In this document: in pieces, positions 55,336-64,000 of the stretch
Numbering within the stretch: position 1 is the stretch's first letter
Layout of the letters: every line of letters starts with the position of its first letter
Source: Amborella trichopoda
Taxonomy: Eukaryota > Streptophyta > Magnoliopsida > Amborellales > Amborellaceae
Length of the DNA stretch: 64,000 nt
Reading direction: 5' to 3'
NCBI RefSeq assembly: GCF_000471905.2
Contig: NW_006494931.1
Span: forward strand, 8,871,586 to 8,935,585
Program-made: the position numbers and the translations under genes
The notes under the pieces: generated by a model
Told to the model about the DNA's origin: nothing
Seen by the model: the letters and a program-made list of their open reading frames with translations, nothing else
The model's database searches: none

Positions 55336-55860
55336 GCCGTGACTGTAACCACTCTGCACGTTTGGTCCCCAACATTTCTTGCGACATTTTAAAAACCATG
55401 GAAAATTCAAAACATGATAAAGCTGATAATAATGAAAAAGAATTTTCAAAAATGACGCTCACTCAAGATGGCCCAATAACGGTGCATAATACCCATGACG
55501 ATGAATTGGACGATCAAGATGAAGATCAAGAAAGTCAAGAGTCTAAAGAAATCTCTCAACCTGAGGAACTTACCTCCCATGTTAAGCAATTCAAGAAGAG
55601 GTTCGATGGTGACCCAATAGCGATCATCGAAGAGACGATTGACATAAACCTAGGAACTGAGAAGGACCCAAGGTGAGCCAAGATTGAAACCTCCCTATCT
55701 TCTAAGGAGCGGGAAAATGTGATTTCCTTTCTCAAGGAATATCGCGATGTATTCCCCTGGTCATACGATGATATGTCAGGGCTAAATCCCACATTGGTGC
55801 AACATCACCTAGTAAAAAACGAAGGGGCCAGGCCCGTAAAGCAGAAGCTCTGATATCAAA
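55336..55860 (+). pseudogene. pol: Pre-RT segment of D
   Basis: It resumes element D after C. An acidic linker leads to the Tat signature 'ETIDINLGTEKDPR', 'SLSSKERENVISFLKEYRD' and 'FPWSYDDMSGL', just before RT. Stops lie near 55674 and 55849. Confidence 0.75.
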
Positions 55861-56420
55861 AGACTCACCTTGAGTTCAAAATTAAGGAAGAGATCGACAA
55901 GCTGCTCAAGGCGAGGTTCATCAACCCTGTCAATTACTCGGAATGGTTGGCTAACATAGTGGTTGTACCCGAGAAAGGCAAGAGAATTCGAGTGTGTGTC
56001 GACTACCGAGACCTCAACAAGGCATGCCCAAAGGATAATTTCCCACTACTAAACATAAATGCCTTGGTCAACAACACTGCGAGACATGGGATGTTGTCAT
56101 TCATGGATGGCTTCTCAAGATACAACCAGATCCTCATGGTAGAAGAAGATCAAACCAAGATGTCATTCATAACGTAATGGGGAACCTATTATTATAAAGT
56201 CATGCCTTTTAGTCTCAAAAATGCAGGAGAAACTTATCAACGGGTAATGACTAGCATATTCCATGATCTAATGCATACTATTATGGAAGACTATATCGAC
56301 GACATTCTGGTCAAGTCGAAGACTAAGTCTGACCATCTCAACAACCTGATAACCATTTTCAAAAGACTCCAGAAACATCAAATCAAACTCAATCCACAAA
56401 ATGTGCCTTTGGAGTAGAAT
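55861..56420 (+). pseudogene. pol: Reverse transcriptase of D, broken
   Basis: Motifs are 'LKARFINPVNYSEWLANIVV', 'VCVDYRDLNKACPKDNFPL', 'MLSFMDGFSRYNQI', 'KVMPFSLKNAGETYQRVM' and 'YIDDILVKSKT' with the catalytic YIDD. One stop falls after 'KMSFIT' (56175), and a frameshift follows 'LNPQN' (about 56400). This is classic Tat-type RT and would copy the RNA genome. Confidence 0.9.
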
Positions 56421-57140
56421 CCGGTAAACTACTAAGCTTTATAGTAGGCCAAAGAGGCATTGAGGTGGACCCATCGAAGATACGAGCCATCACTGAAATG
56501 CCTCCTCCCCGGAACATTAAAAAAATTCATGGGCTTCAAGGTCACATAGCCATAAAGCGTTTCATTTCACAACTGGCAGATACGTGCGCACCATTCAATA
56601 GACTCCTTAAGAAGGACACCCCATTCATATGGGACAATGAATGCCAAGAAATGTTCGATCAAATCAAGGAGTACCTTACCAAACCTCTCATCCTTAGTAC
56701 TCATAATCTAAATAAACCCATGTTCCTATACATGTCAATGAAAGACAAGACCATGGGGGCAATGTTAGGATAATATAATGACCATGGAAAAGAACAAACG
56801 ATGTACTATATCAACAAAACCATGGTCAATTATGAGACAAGATACACGGATGTGGAGAAACACTTCTTAACACTTGTGTGGGCCATGCAGAAACTAAGAC
56901 ATTATGTCTTATCTCATTCGGTCAAGCTCATATCAAAAATTGACCCACTCAAGTACCTATTGGAGAGGCCAGTCCTCAACGGACGTTTGGCAAAGTGAAG
57001 AATACTATTGAGCGAGTTCGAGATCGAGTATGTCACTCAAAAATCGATCAAAGGACAAGCCATTCATGACCACTTAGCTGAGCACGCACTATCAGACAAC
57101 ATTTCTATTATCACGGATCTCCCTGATGATAACAATGTAT
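56421..57140 (+). pseudogene. pol: RT connection and RNase H of D, broken
   Basis: 'MPPPRNIKKIHGLQGHIA', 'FIWDNECQEMFDQIKEYL', 'LYMSMKDKTMGAML', 'YINKTMVNYETRYTDVEKH' and 'SEFEIEYVTQKSIKGQA' follow the usual order. Stops occur at 56774 and 56996. The sequence runs to 'ALSDNISIITDLPDDN', where the second RNase H should begin, but it is cut there. Confidence 0.85.
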
Positions 57141-57500
57141 TCAGATTTTGTGTTCTTGAGTCAATCATCACTGACAATGGATCCAATCTCAAAAATGAAA
57201 AGGTCACTAAGATGTGCAAAAGGTTTGAGATAACAAAGAAATTCTCCACACCTTACTACCCTCAAGGAAACAGACAAGCAGAAGCCACAAATAAAGGACT
57301 TCTCATAATCATAAAAAAAATAATAGAAGGGGGGAAAGATTGACACCAAAAGCTAAATGACGCCCTATGGGCGTACCGGACAACTGAAAAGACTCCTACT
57401 TGCATGACCCCATACTCATTGGTGTATGGTATGGAAGCGGTGCTACCAATCGAGGTTGAGATACCATCTCTACGAGTCATTATTCATAAATATTCAAATG
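57141..57500 (+). pseudogene. pol: Truncated integrase of D fused to RNase H tether
   Basis: After 'LPDDNNVFRFCVLES' the frame continues directly with 'IITDNGSNLKNEKVTKMC', 'FSTPYYPQGNRQAEATNKG' and, after a stop, 'YRTTEKTPTCMTPYSLVYG' and 'EAVLPIEVEIPSLRV'. The second catalytic Asp and the Glu of the core are present. The zinc-binding domain, the first Asp and the whole second RNase H are missing. An internal deletion of roughly 1 kb or more is inferred by comparison with B. Confidence 0.8.
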
Positions 57501-57836
57501 AGAAATAAAAGGTCGAAGCACGAATCGCTGCCCTCATTATTTTGGATGAAAAACGACTATGAGCAACACAGAATATCGGTGCTTACCAGTGTAGAACCGA
57601 GAGGGCATACCAAAGAAAAGTTGTTCCTCGACAATTCAGAGAAGGACACATGGTACTCAAGAAAATCTTCCACTCTTGCAAATCCACACCCTTTGGGAAA
57701 GTTCAAACCTAATTGGGAGGGGCCATTCGTCGTTACCCGAGTGCATGCAGGCAATTCTTATAAGATAAAAAATCAGGAGGGATGCGAATTCAACGACCCC
57801 ATTAATGCAATGTATCTCCAAAAATACTACCCATAA
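57500..57836 (+). pseudogene. pol: C-terminal integrase tail of D
   Basis: It contains 'HPLGKFKPNWEGPFVVTRV' and 'NSYKIKNQEGCEFNDPINAMYLQKYYP', with frame changes near 57560-57660. It ends pol at 57836. Confidence 0.8.
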
Positions 57837-57880
57837 CGGGCTAAAAAATGTGATGAAAACCTGAAAAGGCATCACAAAGA

Positions 57881-57972
<92 letters not shown>

Positions 57973-59135
57973 TGAACATGGTGAAAACCTGGAAAGGCAT
58001 CACGGGTAAAAGAAATAAAAAGATCTCCAAGAAGGAGCTTTCAGTGCAAAGCACTCAAGTATAAACAAGTACTTGCAAGTTCCAATAATATTGCATTAGC
58101 AGACCCTAAGGATAAAGACTCCTCCTAAACCCTGCAGGTTCCCAACAGAACCAACTCAGAAAGATGTAGGAGGGTGACATGAATGGAAAATCGAAGTGCT
58201 TTCGACTAACCATGGAAAACGTCGAGACCCTCCAAGAGGAAAGCCCGATAATAATCCAGAGGACTTTTCATGAATCCACGAAGCAGAGGATGAAAGCTCC
58301 AAAGGTGAAAAGACAACTTCGTGATTTATGAGTTCTCACAATCTCGCAAGGGAATCCTTTCATCATCTCTAGGTAAAGAATAACAAAGAAATTCACCACC
58401 AAAGGGGCCACATGTGGCAACATTGTAAGGCCCATCCCTTTTGAAAATGTTGTTTCAATTTGATTGTTAAAATCATCCATTTTCAAAAGCTTTCTCCTTT
58501 TATAAGGGACTTCCTCCATCACTACAAGAGGATAAATTAGTAGTCACACTGGCCTCGCTCTCAAAGCCGACTTCCTATGCCTGTTATGAAGGCTTGAAAC
58601 TAACCAAGCACTCCATGGTTGTATGAGTATAACTACTAACTACCACATATCAGAGATGGGTGAACCTCGTCAATGACGATATTGGCTAGTCTAGGAGTGT
58701 TTTCTCTTGATTGGATCCCCTGAGGCAAAATGGGGCAAGCTCATCCCTGTGTGTGTGCGTTCGAGAAAAAACCCTACAGCTAGGGGGCCTGAATGTGTAA
58801 AATTCAGCTTAAAGAGATGTGTGCAAGGAAGGTGTTTTATTTTGTATCATTGATCAATCGCACACATGCAAGTTAAAAAAAAAAGGGCCCCAACAATGGT
58901 AACAGTAATAATAAAGAAAAAGAAAGATCAATCAAAACAAAAAGTAAAATTCTGATCCTGATTTCATTAATTGAAATGGGCTTATTACAAACTCTCATGC
59001 CATCAAATTTGGTATTGTGACTAAAATTCCCATTGTCCCAATGGACTTTAACAAAACTACTAAAAATAATGGTGATCGTAAAATCAACCCATTTACAAAA
59101 TATAAAAAAAAAAAGAAAAGAAAAAGGGGGGGTTT
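57837..59135 (+). other. D 3' region, first part, no gene
   Basis: It contains 'gatgaaaacctgaaaaggcatcac' twice (57850 and 57978), a TAA microsatellite between them (57881-57967) and non-coding sequence to 59135, with an A-rich stretch at 58870-59120. I see no protein features. Confidence 0.7.
57881..57967 (+). repeat. (TAA)n microsatellite in the D 3' region
   Basis: Pure AAT/TAA for about 85 bases. Confidence 0.95.
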
Positions 59136-59139
59136 TATT

Positions 59140-59815
59140 TTAAGGGGGCGACACACCTAGTGTCGCCCAACTCTCTTTCTCCCCTATGTAAGGAAAATAA
59201 ATAGAAAATAAAAACAAAAAAAAATTTTGGGCGACACCCCTAGTGTCGCTCGGGCGGCACGACCTGTGTCGCCCAACTAAAATTTTGTTTTCACCCATGT
59301 CGCCCACCTTAATTTTTTTTTTTAAAAAAAAAAATACTTATATGAGTGGCATGCTTTGTGCCGCCTAGGCGACACGCTCCGTGTCACCCAACTTAGGCCG
59401 AGCAGCACGAGACGTGCCGGCCAAATTTTGTTTTTATTAAAAACAAAAAAAAAAATTCATATGGTGTGCCGCCCGGGCGACACGCTTTGTGTCGCCCAAC
59501 CTGGGCCGGGCGGCACGAGACATGGCACCCAAATTTTGTTTTCACTAAAAATAAAAAAAACAATAAAATTTCATATGGGCAGCATGCTTCATGCCGCTCG
59601 AACGACACACTCCGTGTCACTCACTCTGGGCCGGGCAGTACGAGACCTGCCACCGAAATTTTGTTTTCGCTAAAAAAAAAAAATCATATGGGCGGCACGT
59701 CTCGTGTCTCCCACGTCATTTAATCAAAATAAACAAAAAACAATTGGGTGGACGGCATGTCCCGTGCTGCCCTGGTGACACGCCTCGTGTCGCCCATACT
59801 TGTTTCTCAAATTTT
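59140..59815 (+). repeat. ~115-bp tandem repeats rich in GGCGACAC/GTGTCGCC in D
   Basis: Four full or near-full units start about 59340, 59459, 59575 and 59690, plus partial ones from 59145. Each unit has 'catatgggcggcacg', a GC-rich palindromic pair (ggcgacacg...cgtgtcgcccaa), 'gggccgggcggcacgagac', then 'caaattttgttttca' and an A run. Frames through it on both strands are repeats. Confidence 0.85.
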
Positions 59816-60120
59816 GTCCCGGTCTGATCCTAGGACATTTCGATAATAAAAAATCATCTTTTTTATAAAATGACTTTTTGAAATAAAATGTTTTCGAATG
59901 ATTTTGAAGCACGTTGGTTTCGGACATCCTGTCAGATGCTCCATGGTGGCATGAGCTTAAACTGCTAACCAATTTTCCAGAAAAATTTAAAAAAATAAAA
60001 ATGCTCCGTGGTGGCATGAGCCTAAACTGCCAACCAAGTTTCCAAAATTTCAAAAAAATAAAATTAGAAAGAGAGAACACTCCTCGGTGGTATGAGCCTA
60101 AACTGCCAACTAAAATCCGA
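59816..60120 (+). other. D 3' region, short direct repeats
   Basis: Three copies of 'ggtggcatgagcctaaactgccaacc' or a variant lie at 59944, 60011 and 60088, about 70 bp apart. No gene. Confidence 0.65.
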
Positions 60121-60144
60121 TCCAGGGCACAACCACCATGTTTC

Positions 60145-60355
60145 AATGGAAAACATCAAACTCGTGCGACTTTAAAGAGCCGAGACAGAAAAAATGTCAA
60201 ACTCGTGCAACGTTAAAGAGCCGAGACAAGAAAAATGCCAACTCATACGACTTTAAAGAGCCGAGACAGGAAAAACATCAAACTCATGCGACATTAAAGA
60301 GTGGAGACAGGAAAAATGTCAAACTCGTGCAACATTAAAGGGCTGAGACAGGTAA
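60145..60355 (+). repeat. ~42-bp tandem repeat in the D 3' region
   Basis: Five units of 'aaactcgtgcgactttaaag' followed by 'agccgagacaggaaaaatgtc'. It reads open on the plus strand as a repeated Lys/Arg-rich peptide, but the 42-bp period (14 codons) explains this without selection. Related single units recur near 60520. Confidence 0.85.
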
Positions 60356-60389
60356 CATCTAGCCTCATATGATGTAAAATGTCGGATGT

Positions 60390-60690
60390 GTTCACGGAAC
60401 AACCACCCTGCTCAATGTGTTTAGGACACAACCACCATGTTCAATGTTTTCCAAGCACAACCACCCTGTTCAAACTTCTAGCCCTGTATGACGCTAAAGG
60501 TCGGGTATATCCAGTTCAACGTCAAACTCGTGTGACGTAAAAGAGCCGAGATAAGTAATGTCTAGCCTCGTATGATGTAAAATGTCGAATGTGTTAAGGG
60601 TTCAACCACCTTGTTCAATGTTGTTCAGGGCACAACCACCCTGTTCAATGTGTTCAAGGAACAACCACCTTATTCAAACGTCTATCCTCG
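60390..60690 (+). repeat. ~28-bp repeats ('acaaccaccctgttcaatgtg') in D
   Basis: About eight copies occur at 60401, 60428, 60458, 60602, 60630, 60661 and neighbours, in two clusters split by 'atgacgctaaaggtcgggt'-type units. Non-coding. Confidence 0.75.
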
Positions 60691-61405
60691 TATGACGAAA
60701 AAGGGGCGGGTGTATGGCCCATCATTACATGACATTAAACTATTTAGAGGGCTCTATAGTTGCAGGAGTTAAAACTGCTAACCGACTATGTTTTTTTCAA
60801 ATATCTTTCTCTTTTCAACTATATGTCTGTGATTTCAAATACTTTAATTTATTTGTTAAAATCGTAACTTGTCCCTGCTCTGGGTTCTATTTCAAATCTC
60901 CTCCTACTTTCAAAACTTGTAAAAAGTTTTTAAAACGAAGGAGTTTCGACACCCGTATATGATGAATACCACGTTTTCCACGATTGCCTCGTTGCTGCCT
61001 CTTCTCTCACTTCGGATTCGGTCAGACAAGTCTCTTCCTATAGAAAGCATTTCCTTATAAACAGCCTTAAGAAACCCTAAGGAGATTAAAGAAAATGCCA
61101 AGGATAAAAAATTCAAACTGCAAAACCCCTGAAATTAAGTGACATGGCCAGAAAATTCAACTCGAGTTTCAAGCATGTGTAACTCATCGACATCTCACGC
61201 CGAAAACCCTAAGAGGAAAATGCTCTAGGTGGGTGAGCTCGGTGAGCGTAATGACTTAGAGGGATAGTTGGTGTGCCCCCTAACCACGTGACTTCAGGAT
61301 GAAATTTAAAATGTCTGCTTTATCTTTGAAGTTCGCTTACCCCCAGAAAGACAAGGAACGCCAGAGTGTCTACTTCTTTGCCACTCACCCATCCCTCGAA
61401 GGACA
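60691..61405 (+). other. D 3' region, last part before the polypurine tract
   Basis: It is homologous to window positions 1-484 (copy E) from 60857. I see no coding features. Confidence 0.75.
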
Positions 61406-61430
61406 GGAAAAGAGGGGCAATTGTAGACAC
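61406..61430 (+). promoter_or_regulatory. Polypurine tract of element D
   Basis: 'ggacaggaaaagaggggcaa' stands directly before the 3' LTR start TGTAGACACC, as expected for the plus-strand primer. Confidence 0.8.
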
Positions 61431-61431
61431 C

Positions 61432-62490
61432 CCGTTTTAAATCTAGCAAATTATGTGGTTTTTTGAACCCTTAGGACCACACATAACCTAGTAAACCCAA
61501 ACATAGTTCACATAGCCTACCTTGTGATCTGAAACCAGTTTGCCTGCGCAGAACCCTGCAGATGTCTTGACCTAAATTTCTGTAAATGTCTTATTTTACT
61601 AAAGCAATCACTAAAAATAGTAAACGAAATTTGTTTTGACCCAAATTTTCTCTGAGAGCTTTACAAGATGCTGAGAAAGACACCTGAAAAGAAAAAATTT
61701 GATTTGGAGCATTTTTTGTTTGTGCGACGTGGGGCGTTCCGCCCAGGCGACACGAGTTGAGCCGCCCAGCCTTGGGCGACACAAAGCGTGTTGCCCAACC
61801 ATTGGTGGCACGTCTCATGCCTCCCGGGCAACACCACCCAGTCTGATTGATTTTTTTCATTTTACTTGAGCAGCATGCCCCGTGCGGTCCAAATCTGCCT
61901 CCCCAAAATGGTATCTTTGACTGGGGGGATTTGTTTGTTGCAAGAGTTGATTCTCCCCAACAAATTTGACCCCTTTTGAGGATCTTTTCAGAGACCATTT
62001 AGAGGGGGTCAGAGAGAGAAAATAGGAAGAGGCTTTAAAGAGAAGAAAAAAGCTAAAACAATAGAGATAGAAAACGCAGAGAGAGATAAGCTACCCTAGG
62101 GATAGCTTTAAGAAACCCCCAGCCTCCTGGAACGTCAACCCTGAAGCCTGATAGAGCCTAGAACCATCTATAGGGCACACCCTATACTGGAGGGATTTGC
62201 TGGCTAGTATCTGGATTAGAGAGAGACAAAAGAAGACCAGCCCTGATACGGGCAAGCCTCAAAAGGCTCAGGAGTCCCGGGCCATCCAGCCCGGTTTGGT
62301 ATCATTCTCGACCCTCTCTCTGTCTTCATTTCCTTACTACTTTATTTTACTTTGATTTTTTTTTATTAATTTTCTTCAAAAATCGTAGTTTTGATATCTT
62401 GGATCATGCTGGCTCTGCCACAAATCTGAGAGCAGATCTACTCATTTCTGGGCAGATCTGGCCTCAGATCCGAATTCTATTTGTCCCACA
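61432..62490 (+). mobile_element. 3' LTR of element D, cut by H
   Basis: It is colinear with the 5' LTR (32518-33580) up to 'tttgtcccac'. The last roughly 90 bases are missing because an unrelated sequence starts at 62491. The GC-rich GGCGACAC block is at 61730-61880. Confidence 0.85.
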
Positions 62491-63136
62491 TGATGTTACT
62501 CCTTCCGCCTTTCACGTGCGACGATACTCAGTTGCATGTGCAACGTTGCTCCAAACGGAGATGCTACAACTTCTTCTCTCTCTTCAATTCACAGACGGCG
62601 TTGTCTCTTATGCTCGTGGTGATGCTCCCATTTGCGCATGGAGTTACCTCATACCCGCTCGCGACGATGCTCCCATTCGTACTCGGTGTTGCCTCTTGCG
62701 CTCATGACGATGTCCCTTATTCGCACGGAGCGTTACCTCTTGTGCTCGCGGCGATGCCTCCATTCACGCGCAGTGTTGCCTCTTACGCTCGTGGAGATGT
62801 CCCTTATTCGCACGAGGCGTTACTTCTTGTGTTCGCGGCGATGCCTCCGTTCGCACGTAGCGTTACCATTTCACGCACGATGTTCCCTCTCATCTATGCA
62901 CGGCGTTGCCTCTTGTGCTCGCGGCGATGTCCCTTGTTCGCAAGCAGCGTTACCTCTCTATACTCACGGTGATACCTCCAAAATTCATAGACGGTGCTAA
63001 GTCTTCTCCCTTGGCATCAGGCGTGTACTCCCTTCTGTCTACTACCGTGAGTGTTTCCTTCTCTCTACCGTCATGAGTGTCTAGGTGTTTGTTGCTGTGA
63101 GTGCGGTGACTCCATAAAATTGTGGTCCTTACATCA
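62491..63136 (-). mobile_element. LTR-like insert H (ends TGATGT...ACATCA) in the D 3' LTR
   Basis: It is a 646-bp block with perfect 6-bp inverted ends. Directly outside its right end, the minus strand reads 'tttttttaggggggggatgatgtaagg', which looks like a polypurine tract followed by an LTR start. Read this way, H is the 3' LTR of a minus-strand element. Its interior is mainly a ~55-60 bp array ('gttacctcttgtgctcgcgg', 'cgatgtcccttattcgca', 62590-62975). The element type is uncertain; the ...GGGGACAAAATC...GGGGGG tract resembles the pol end of plant chromoviruses (inference). Confidence 0.5.
62590..62975. repeat. ~55-60 bp array inside H
   Basis: About seven units contain 'ctcgcggcgatg', 'cccttattcgcac' and 'gcgttacctcttgtg'. 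Ala/Cys/Arg-rich frames here are repeat artefacts. Confidence 0.8.
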
Positions 63137-63138
63137 TC

Positions 63139-63180
63139 CCCCCCCTAAAAAAAGGATTTTGTCCCCAAAATCATACGTAT
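63139..63180 (-). promoter_or_regulatory. Polypurine-type tract beside H
   Basis: On the minus strand the tract 'ggggacaaaatcc', T run, 'aggggggggat' precedes TGATGTAAGG. In frame it reads 'YDFGDKILFLGGG' then stop, similar to the pol end of Tekay/Del-type elements, but no pol is present upstream. Confidence 0.45.
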
Positions 63181-63480
63181 GAAATTCCAATAATCTGGGG
63201 AGTGCCCCCACACATCCACTACTGTCTCATACAACCGTCTATGTTCTCATCTCCAGTAATCACATAGTCCATACTTCACATTTCACACACAACGTCAAGC
63301 TCTAACCATTCAAATACCTTAGCAATTCAGACACCCTATTAACCCAACTAGCCAACATCAACAAGTTGACACACACAAATCAAATCAAGCCATTCAACTC
63401 TAATCAATCTCAACTAATTCAGTCACTACTAGTTGGTTATTTGTATCAGTCTCAAAATAAGGTCCAGCAAAACTCACAAG
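63181..63480. other. A/C-rich stretch, no gene
   Basis: I see nothing coding. On the minus strand it would be the region before the polypurine tract of H, where pol would be expected in an autonomous element. Confidence 0.5.
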
Positions 63481-64000
63481 GCGGCACCTTACAAGCATCG
63501 ATCATACAATACACTCAAAACACACACCACAGAATCACAGTCACAAAATACTAGGCCCTGCAATATTCTCAAAGCAGGCACCTCACTACTATCAATCATA
63601 GTGTCAGTCCCTGCCACAATCTCAAAGCAGTCTCCCCATCAGTATCAGTCACAAAGTCAGGCCTTACAGTACACTCAAAGTAGGCACCCCAGTATAATCA
63701 CAATATCACAGTATGGCCATACAATACGCTCAAAGCATGTCAATTAAACAGATATCACAGTATGGCCATGTAATACGCTCAAAGCATGCCAATCAATCAC
63801 ATATCACAGTATGGCCATGCAATACGCGCAAAGCATGCACCATAGAATCACATCGTTAGGCCCTACAATACGCTCAAAGTAGGCACCTTACCGATATCAC
63901 AAGGTCAGAGCCTGCAATACGCTCAAAGCAGGCACCCTTTTGGTATCAATCACAATCGTCGGGTCCTATAATATGCTCAAAGCAGGCACCCTATCAGTAT
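63480..64000. repeat. Tandem array with 'caatacgctcaaagcaggcacc' to the window end
   Basis: About nine units of 55-65 bp contain 'ggccatgcaatacgctcaaagca' or variants and 'atatcacagt'. The same motif occurs at 30640-30850 inside LTR G, which links the two sequences. The array runs off the window. Confidence 0.8.

Larger units (their letters stand above)
32518..62490 (+). mobile_element. Element D: Tat-type LTR retrotransposon (visible part), interrupted by C and H
   Basis: D has a 5' LTR (32518-33672), PBS, a repeat-rich leader, gag, a protease with G-patch-like tail, then an insertion of element C (39786-55335). It resumes with RT, RNase H, a truncated integrase, a 3' region with several tandem arrays, a polypurine tract (about 61406-61430) and a 3' LTR (61432-62490, cut by H). 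RT motifs ('NKACPKDNFPL', 'YIDDILVKS') and the TGTAGACACC LTR type fit the Tat lineage, but a different family from A, B and C. All frames are broken. Confidence 0.85.

Noticed and set aside
60138..60338. Lys/Arg-rich 66-codon frame in the D 3' region
   Set aside because: Its 14-codon periodicity follows the 42-bp DNA repeat. No start context or conservation in copy E can be shown.
62399..63000. Two long plus-strand frames rich in Ala, Cys, Arg and Ser
   Set aside because: They run from the D LTR into the H array across an insertion boundary. They are repeat-driven.
63480..64000. CRISPR-like array of repeats and spacers
   Set aside because: Units are tandem and degenerate throughout, with no constant repeat plus unique spacers, and the sequence is plant DNA. 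The same holds for the other arrays.

Overview
This is plant nuclear DNA made almost wholly of nested, decayed LTR retrotransposons. I find no intact host gene, no rRNA or tRNA gene and no CRISPR array. The evidence for a seed plant is a set of Ty3/gypsy pol fragments of the Tat (Ogre/Retand/Grande-type) lineage. These carry the lineage's second, archaeal-type RNase H, 1-3.5 kb LTRs, long non-coding 3' regions full of tandem repeats, and stacked insertions. The species cannot be named from the sequence.

Nesting can be read from target-site duplications (TSDs) and broken LTR alignments. A minus-strand Tat-type element (A: gag 2742-5275, PBS 5488-5506, LTR end 5509-5615) is interrupted by another minus-strand LTR (F: 5616-5744 and 29795-29824). 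F was hit by element B (plus strand, 5745-29789), which is flanked by the 5-bp TSD ATACC on both sides. B has a 5' LTR at 5745-9278, PBS 9281-9298, broken gag, RT, RNase H, archaeal-type RNase H and integrase, a long 3' region, and a 3' LTR at 19938-29789. That 3' LTR holds two solo LTRs: S1 (minus, 20343-23508, TSD CGCAC), of B's own family, and S2 (plus, 26119-29454, TSD AAGGT), a different family with TGTGACGACC...GGTCGTTACA ends.

To the right of B, F is cut at 29825 by a minus-strand LTR related to S2 (G, 29825-32517). G is cut at 32518 by element D (plus strand, LTR start TGTAGACACC). D has a 5' LTR at 32518-33672, PBS, a repeat-rich leader, gag, a protease with a G-patch-like tail, RT/RNase H, a deleted integrase, a 3' region and a 3' LTR from 61432. 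D is interrupted at 39786-55335 by element C, a minus-strand relative of B that has lost its integrase and part of its 5' end. D's 3' LTR is cut at 62491 by an LTR-like insert (H) that runs towards the window end. The left edge (1-1542) is the 3' end of another D-family copy (E).

No element here could move by itself: every pol is broken by stops, frameshifts or deletions. The most interesting signals are non-coding and shared between copies. (1) Arrays in the 3' regions of B and C carry sequence matching the 3' end of the presumed primer tRNA, so they are complementary to the elements' own PBS. (2) An identical 18-nt TATA-type block lies antisense in the 3' regions of B and C. (3) A conserved block just before the polypurine tract is open in both sense and antisense. 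(4) A short core, CAACCGGCGCTGG, recurs in minisatellites of unrelated elements. (5) A roughly 35-bp minisatellite in C is expanded and contains the only assembly gap (45881-46697).
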